64,000 bases of DNA from Gonapodya prolifera JEL478 (lineage: Eukaryota; Monoblepharomycota; Monoblepharidomycetes; Monoblepharidales; Gonapodyaceae), in assembly GCA_001574975.1 (NCBI GenBank), contig KQ965833.1, positions 118,161 through 182,160 of the forward strand. Direction: 5' to 3'. This document shows, piece by piece, positions 60,594 to 64,000 of the stretch (position 1 is its first letter; each line of letters starts with the position of its first letter). Made by a program: the position numbers and the translations under genes. The notes beneath the pieces were generated by a model that was given only the letters and a program-made list of their open reading frames with translations, was not told the DNA's origin and searched no databases.

Positions 60594-61140
60594 GGACGGA
60601 CCGGAGCAGCGGTGCGGCCAACTGGTACCGTTTTGGCAACGCAACTCGGCAAAATTCTTCACCTACCACGTCAGCAATTAATCACCACAGTTTGTGTTCC
60701 ATTCCGTTGATCCCAAAATGAAGAATCGCATTCACCATGCCCGAAGTAGTTCGAACCTCGTTTATGGATTCAATGCAGCATGTCCTCTGTACTCGACACA
60801 GCTGTGGAGCTCCAACTCAGCTATCGTCACAACTCTTTGGAGCTCCAAAACCTTCGAGTGGGGCTTCTTGAAGAAGCAAAACTGGGCACTCTCTTCGCGA
60901 ATACCAATCTCAACTTTTCCAGTACCATCAGGTTTGCCCCTTCCCAGTGTTGTGGTGTTCTGTGCACATCCATACGCGAAATCAGAATTAAATAACGCCC
61001 CTCTAGTGTGGCCCAATGTCTATCGGCTAAGACATTTGACAGGACTGCAGAATGGTCAAATTGATCAATTCCCCACAGACATGTTTCCAAATCTTGCACA
61101 TTGATCAGTTTATTCACTAACCCCACGCCATTTGTGCACT
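60594..61140. other. Intergenic region before the CpG-poor block
   Basis: No gene recognised. From about 60720 CpG dinucleotides become less frequent and the sequence takes on the character of the repeat block to the right. Confidence 0.5.
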
Positions 61141-61144
61141 TTTC

Positions 61145-61745
61145 CGCAGAATCCCCCTGTCTTGGAGTACTGCAAGGACATCCCCGCGCTTTTTATCACC
61201 GCACTTTTTATCACCAATGTTGATGTCTTTCACATAGCTCAATGGACATGCCTGGTTTGAGAAGGCCTTTATTGTAATGTCTGCTCTATGGTTGAGGAGA
61301 AATCCAATGACAAGAGCGTTTCCATTTTGTATTGCGCCAAAACTGCTGTCTCGCCATCATCATTGCACACATTTACATCCACACCATTTGCAGTATAGTT
61401 TGCGCAAATTCATCCTTTGGCGCATGATGCAGTGGTGCATAGTGATGTATCTCTGGCCCCTTTTCAACGTCAGCTCCATTCTCAATCAACATTCAAGCCA
61501 TGGCTGGGTCATTTCCAAAGGAGGCAAAGTATAGAGTGCTTTCATGGTTGACCTTGGCACCATCATCCAGTAATGTGCAGACAATGTTTAGGCGCGGAAG
61601 TCACCATTGGACTCAGCGTGGAGGACCTCATACTCGAATCCAATCTGCACGGTTCTGAACCTCAGGAGAGTTTGCTGCGCGATGGCCACAGGATCTGATA
61701 GCACAGTGTAGATCTGTTGATTGAGACATTCGGTGGGAAAACGTT
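61145..61745 (-). pseudogene. Broken copy of the ankyrin-repeat gene
   Basis: Aligns with the intact gene at 11809-13296 in two parts. 61145-61570 matches about 11835-12270, for example TGTCTGCTC..TTGA..AGGAGAAA. 61575-61742 matches 12953-13100, for example ACGGTTCTGAACC and GCGCGATGGCCAC, then TTGAGACATTCGGTGGGAA. The ~680 bp between these parts in the intact gene are missing. Many differences are CG to CA or TG changes (CCGTTGGACTCGG becomes CCATTGGACTCAG), and all frames are interrupted. It lies next to a Ty3/gypsy element. Confidence 0.88.
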
Positions 61746-62779
61746 ATCCATCCTTCGCCTGCTGCTCTCTGCCTCACGAAGTCCAAGGCTTAACAGACCA
61801 TACACAAAGTCTGAAAAGTGCGTTGACAACAATGTCATGGTGTTGCGCGTCCACTTTGGGAGAAAACAGGGGGATCCTTGATTTGTTGTCCAAAGTACAG
61901 ATGAGTTGGTGTGAACACAACGTAATACGATGAGGTTTCGAGGGTTCTGAGATGGTTGTTGCCCTGCTGTGTCATCACAAACTCAAGCACTGTAACATTT
62001 CAAGCCAGTGGGAACCATAAGTGAGTGCCTCCCAAGTTTGTTTGTGGAATGGCTTCAAAGCAGTTGATGAGATGAGTAAGAGCAATAAGCGTCATTCTGT
62101 TGTGACAACAAAGCTGCGAAAGTCGTTGTGTCAGCTCTACTAGCGCTTGCGCCATAGATGTGACAGGCGGGATAGTTGAACAATGTTGCAATATTAGGGA
62201 CCTTGCGCAATAATTTTCACTTGCACATTTTCATTTGGCTACCTAATGCCAAGGATATTTTGTAGTGAAAATGCATGAGTGAAAATCACGCTAGAAACCC
62301 CCTTGAATGAAAATTACTTCTTTGCTGCCCCCTCGCTACTAGACCAACGTCCGTCAATGGACGACATCACAGACATCATGTGAGTTCCTGGCTGCAGCCG
62401 CGGGCCTCAAAAGCCCAGAATCACCCCATGGTGGTGACATGAATTTGACCGCTCGTCGTCGCCTTTCCCCTTCATCCCCAGGTCCACCCCCATCCAATAC
62501 CCTGCCGATTCTGACAACGAGACATCCAATTTGGGTGCTGCGCCTCTCGGATGCGCGCCCCTGCCCCAAATCAACTGCCAATGCAGCATGGGGCACAGAC
62601 AACCCAAGAAGGCAAAGCGCGGCCCCAGACAGCCTTGCCTTACTGCGGAAGAGAAGCAACAAAGGAAGGACTATAGGAATCAACTGAATGGTGGACTCGT
62701 GGCTCCAATCGGACAGCAGAAACCCCAAGTAAGTGGCCACAAACTTTACCGCCTTTCCCCCCCTTGATATGCCGTCCCC
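61746..62779. other. Repeat-derived sequence without assignable gene
   Basis: CpG-poor sequence with short ORFs. The segment 62531-62730 reads PKKAKRGPRQPC and TAEEKQQRKDYRNQLNGG up to a GTAAGTGG donor, so it may be an exon of an unknown, probably transposon-related gene. Nothing else could be assigned. Confidence 0.35.
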
Positions 62780-63196
62780 ACAGCCATCTCGCCCCCTAAT
62801 GCAGCTCGATCAGCAATACGTGGCAATTGGCGACAAGCCAGGCGCTGGTGGACCAAGGAAGGCGCCATTCCAATGGCCAATGGCAACGGTCCGCCACTGC
62901 TACCCAACCTAGGGGTGCTCCGTGAGACCTGTGTGCTGCAGGACCACGATCATATATGAGTGACACAAGGCATACATAGTAGATGTGACATAGTCTCACC
63001 TGCAGGACCACAACGCCAAACATGGGCTGTGTCCTGCAGGGGAGAATATATAAACTAGGGAACTGTTCCATGCTGTGCCGCCTAAGGTGCCTCGCCTTAA
63101 CAGCACTGTGCCACACACTCAGCCCCTATCTGTGCTGTGCCACACTCCACCCCACACAGCCATGTAAATGGCTGTCACCCAGCAGGCTGGGTGACA
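62780..63196 (-). repeat. 3' long terminal repeat of the Ty3/gypsy element (inner end at 63196)
   Basis: On the minus strand the LTR opens TGTCACCC directly after a purine-rich tract (GTGGAAGGGAAGGGAGC), as expected for the polypurine tract that primes plus-strand synthesis. The opening forms an 11-bp perfect hairpin, CTGTCACCCAG (63172-63182) against CTGGGTGACAG (63187-63197). A TATATAAA-like box lies at 63047-63054. The outer end was not fixed; 62780 is a guess. Confidence 0.55.
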
Positions 63197-64000
63197 GTGT
63201 GCTCCCTTCCCTTCCACATCTCCCTTTCCTGCCGCACTCCTTCTGCTTCCAACTTCCTTCGTAGAAATATAGGTATCCCTTTTTGTGTGTTGTTCCTGTG
63301 AAAGTCCAATACCAACTCTTCTGAATTCCGCAAATGTTCCCAACGTTCCCATGTCTGATCAGCAAATTCCATATCCCTTCCATTGTACAAGCCATTTCCA
63401 CCCTCGACCAAATCTCTTAACATCTAGAATCCTCTCAACTTCATACTCAACCTCATCCTGTCCCTCATATAGTGTTGGTGCAGGAGGTGGGGGATTCCTT
63501 CCAAGCATAGTGTTTGGGATATGAGGCTGGAGTAATGAGGAATGAAAGACAGGGTGAACACGAGACATTGTGGGTGGAAGGTCCAACTTGAAAGCTACTG
63601 GGTTAATTTGAGCAGTAATTTGGTAAGGCCCTACTTTTCGGTAGTCAAGCTTCTTTGCTGGGCGTATTGTCTGGAGATTACGCGTCTTGAGCCACACAAG
63701 GTCACCAACTTTAAAGGGAGCTTCTTGTCGGTGTTTGTCCTCCCGGCGCTTCCAAATTTGCTGTGCAGCCTTAATGTGTTCCTTAATACGAGCTGTTATA
63801 TCTTCCATCTCTTGCACCCTTTCCTCTGCCAATGCTGATGGTGATGATACTGGTAGGTGTGTAAGGGGATGTCCAATTGGATGGTGGAGTGTATATGCAT
63901 AGAATGGGGATACTCCTGTTGTGTCATTTGGTGCATTGTTGTGTGCAAACTCAACAAAAGGAAGATAATGGACCCAGTTGTCCTGTTCATAGTTGACATA
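63197..64000 (-). mobile_element. Ty3/gypsy retrotransposon (chromovirus), 3' part of pol, one frameshift
   Basis: The integrase C-terminal part runs in from the right edge: NYEQDNWVHYLPFVEFAHNN, TGVSPFYA, KRREDKHRQEAPFKVGDLVW, KLDYRKVGPYQI, INPVAFKLDLP and RVHPVFHSSLL. A chromodomain follows (YEVERILDVKRFGRGWKWLV, QWKGYG), typical of chromoviruses that target heterochromatin. At about 63358-63362 one extra A in GGAATTTG breaks the frame; the rest of the chromodomain (FADQTWERWEHLRNSEELV, then DFHRN) continues in another frame to about 63290. Reverse transcriptase and gag lie outside the window. The element is CpG-poor and probably inactive. Confidence 0.9.

Overview
This window is nuclear DNA from a flagellated, early-diverging fungus, most likely a chytrid (Chytridiomycota). 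The coding style is fungal: many short introns of about 50-120 nt with GT(G/A)AGT-like donors. The gene set is fungal too (UTP7, SEC24, HSF, a type II dihydroorotase, a FunK1-like kinase). A PIERCE-type microtubule inner protein gene points to a cilium or flagellum. SARAF, SERINC, makorin and TBC-TLDc genes are typical of lineages close to the animal-fungal split. The phylum call is inference; no marker was searched.

Layout. 0-7 kb: the 3' end of a FAD-dependent aromatic hydroxylase, a probable MFS transporter, a small secreted-protein gene, and long stretches with no recognisable gene. 7.2-11.6 kb: complete 12-exon SEC24. 11.8-13.3 kb: an intronless ankyrin-repeat gene, bracketed by copies of the SEC24 3' tail. 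14-17 kb and 26.1-28.8 kb: two paralogous genes that fuse a CoA-binding domain to O-acetylhomoserine sulfhydrylase. They flank an accessory block (17.2-25.9 kb) with a decaying Cys-rich/mucin-like surface-protein gene, degenerate LysM-like modules, and an unusual kinase-Sel1-leucine-rich-repeat fusion whose LRRs are encoded one per exon. 28.9-46 kb: a housekeeping block (DUF4604 protein, UTP7, makorin, URA4, CDK7-like kinase, TBC-TLDc protein, PP4R3/PSY2, SERINC). 46.6-52.3 kb: aldo-keto reductase, PIERCE, HSF. 52.7-60.6 kb: FunK1-like kinase, a three-unit array of a secreted-protein family, an alpha/beta hydrolase and SARAF. 60.7-64 kb: a CpG-poor block with a broken ankyrin-gene copy and the 3' end of a Ty3/gypsy chromovirus with part of its LTR.

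Functional links. Housekeeping genes cover ER export (SEC24), ribosome assembly (UTP7), pyrimidine synthesis (URA4), transcription and cell cycle (CDK7, HSF, PP4R3), ER calcium and membrane (SARAF, SERINC) and sulfur assimilation (both MET17-like genes). The accessory regions carry the repeat-rich, duplicated and decaying genes.

Assembly caveat. Several otherwise well-conserved genes (UTP7, CDK7, TBC-TLDc, the aldo-keto reductase) contain single-base frame breaks, two of them in homopolymers, and a 16-N gap lies in a SEC24 intron. Some apparent pseudogene lesions may therefore be consensus errors. Exon boundaries were placed by eye from splice consensus, phase and protein family; boundaries called approximate are uncertain.
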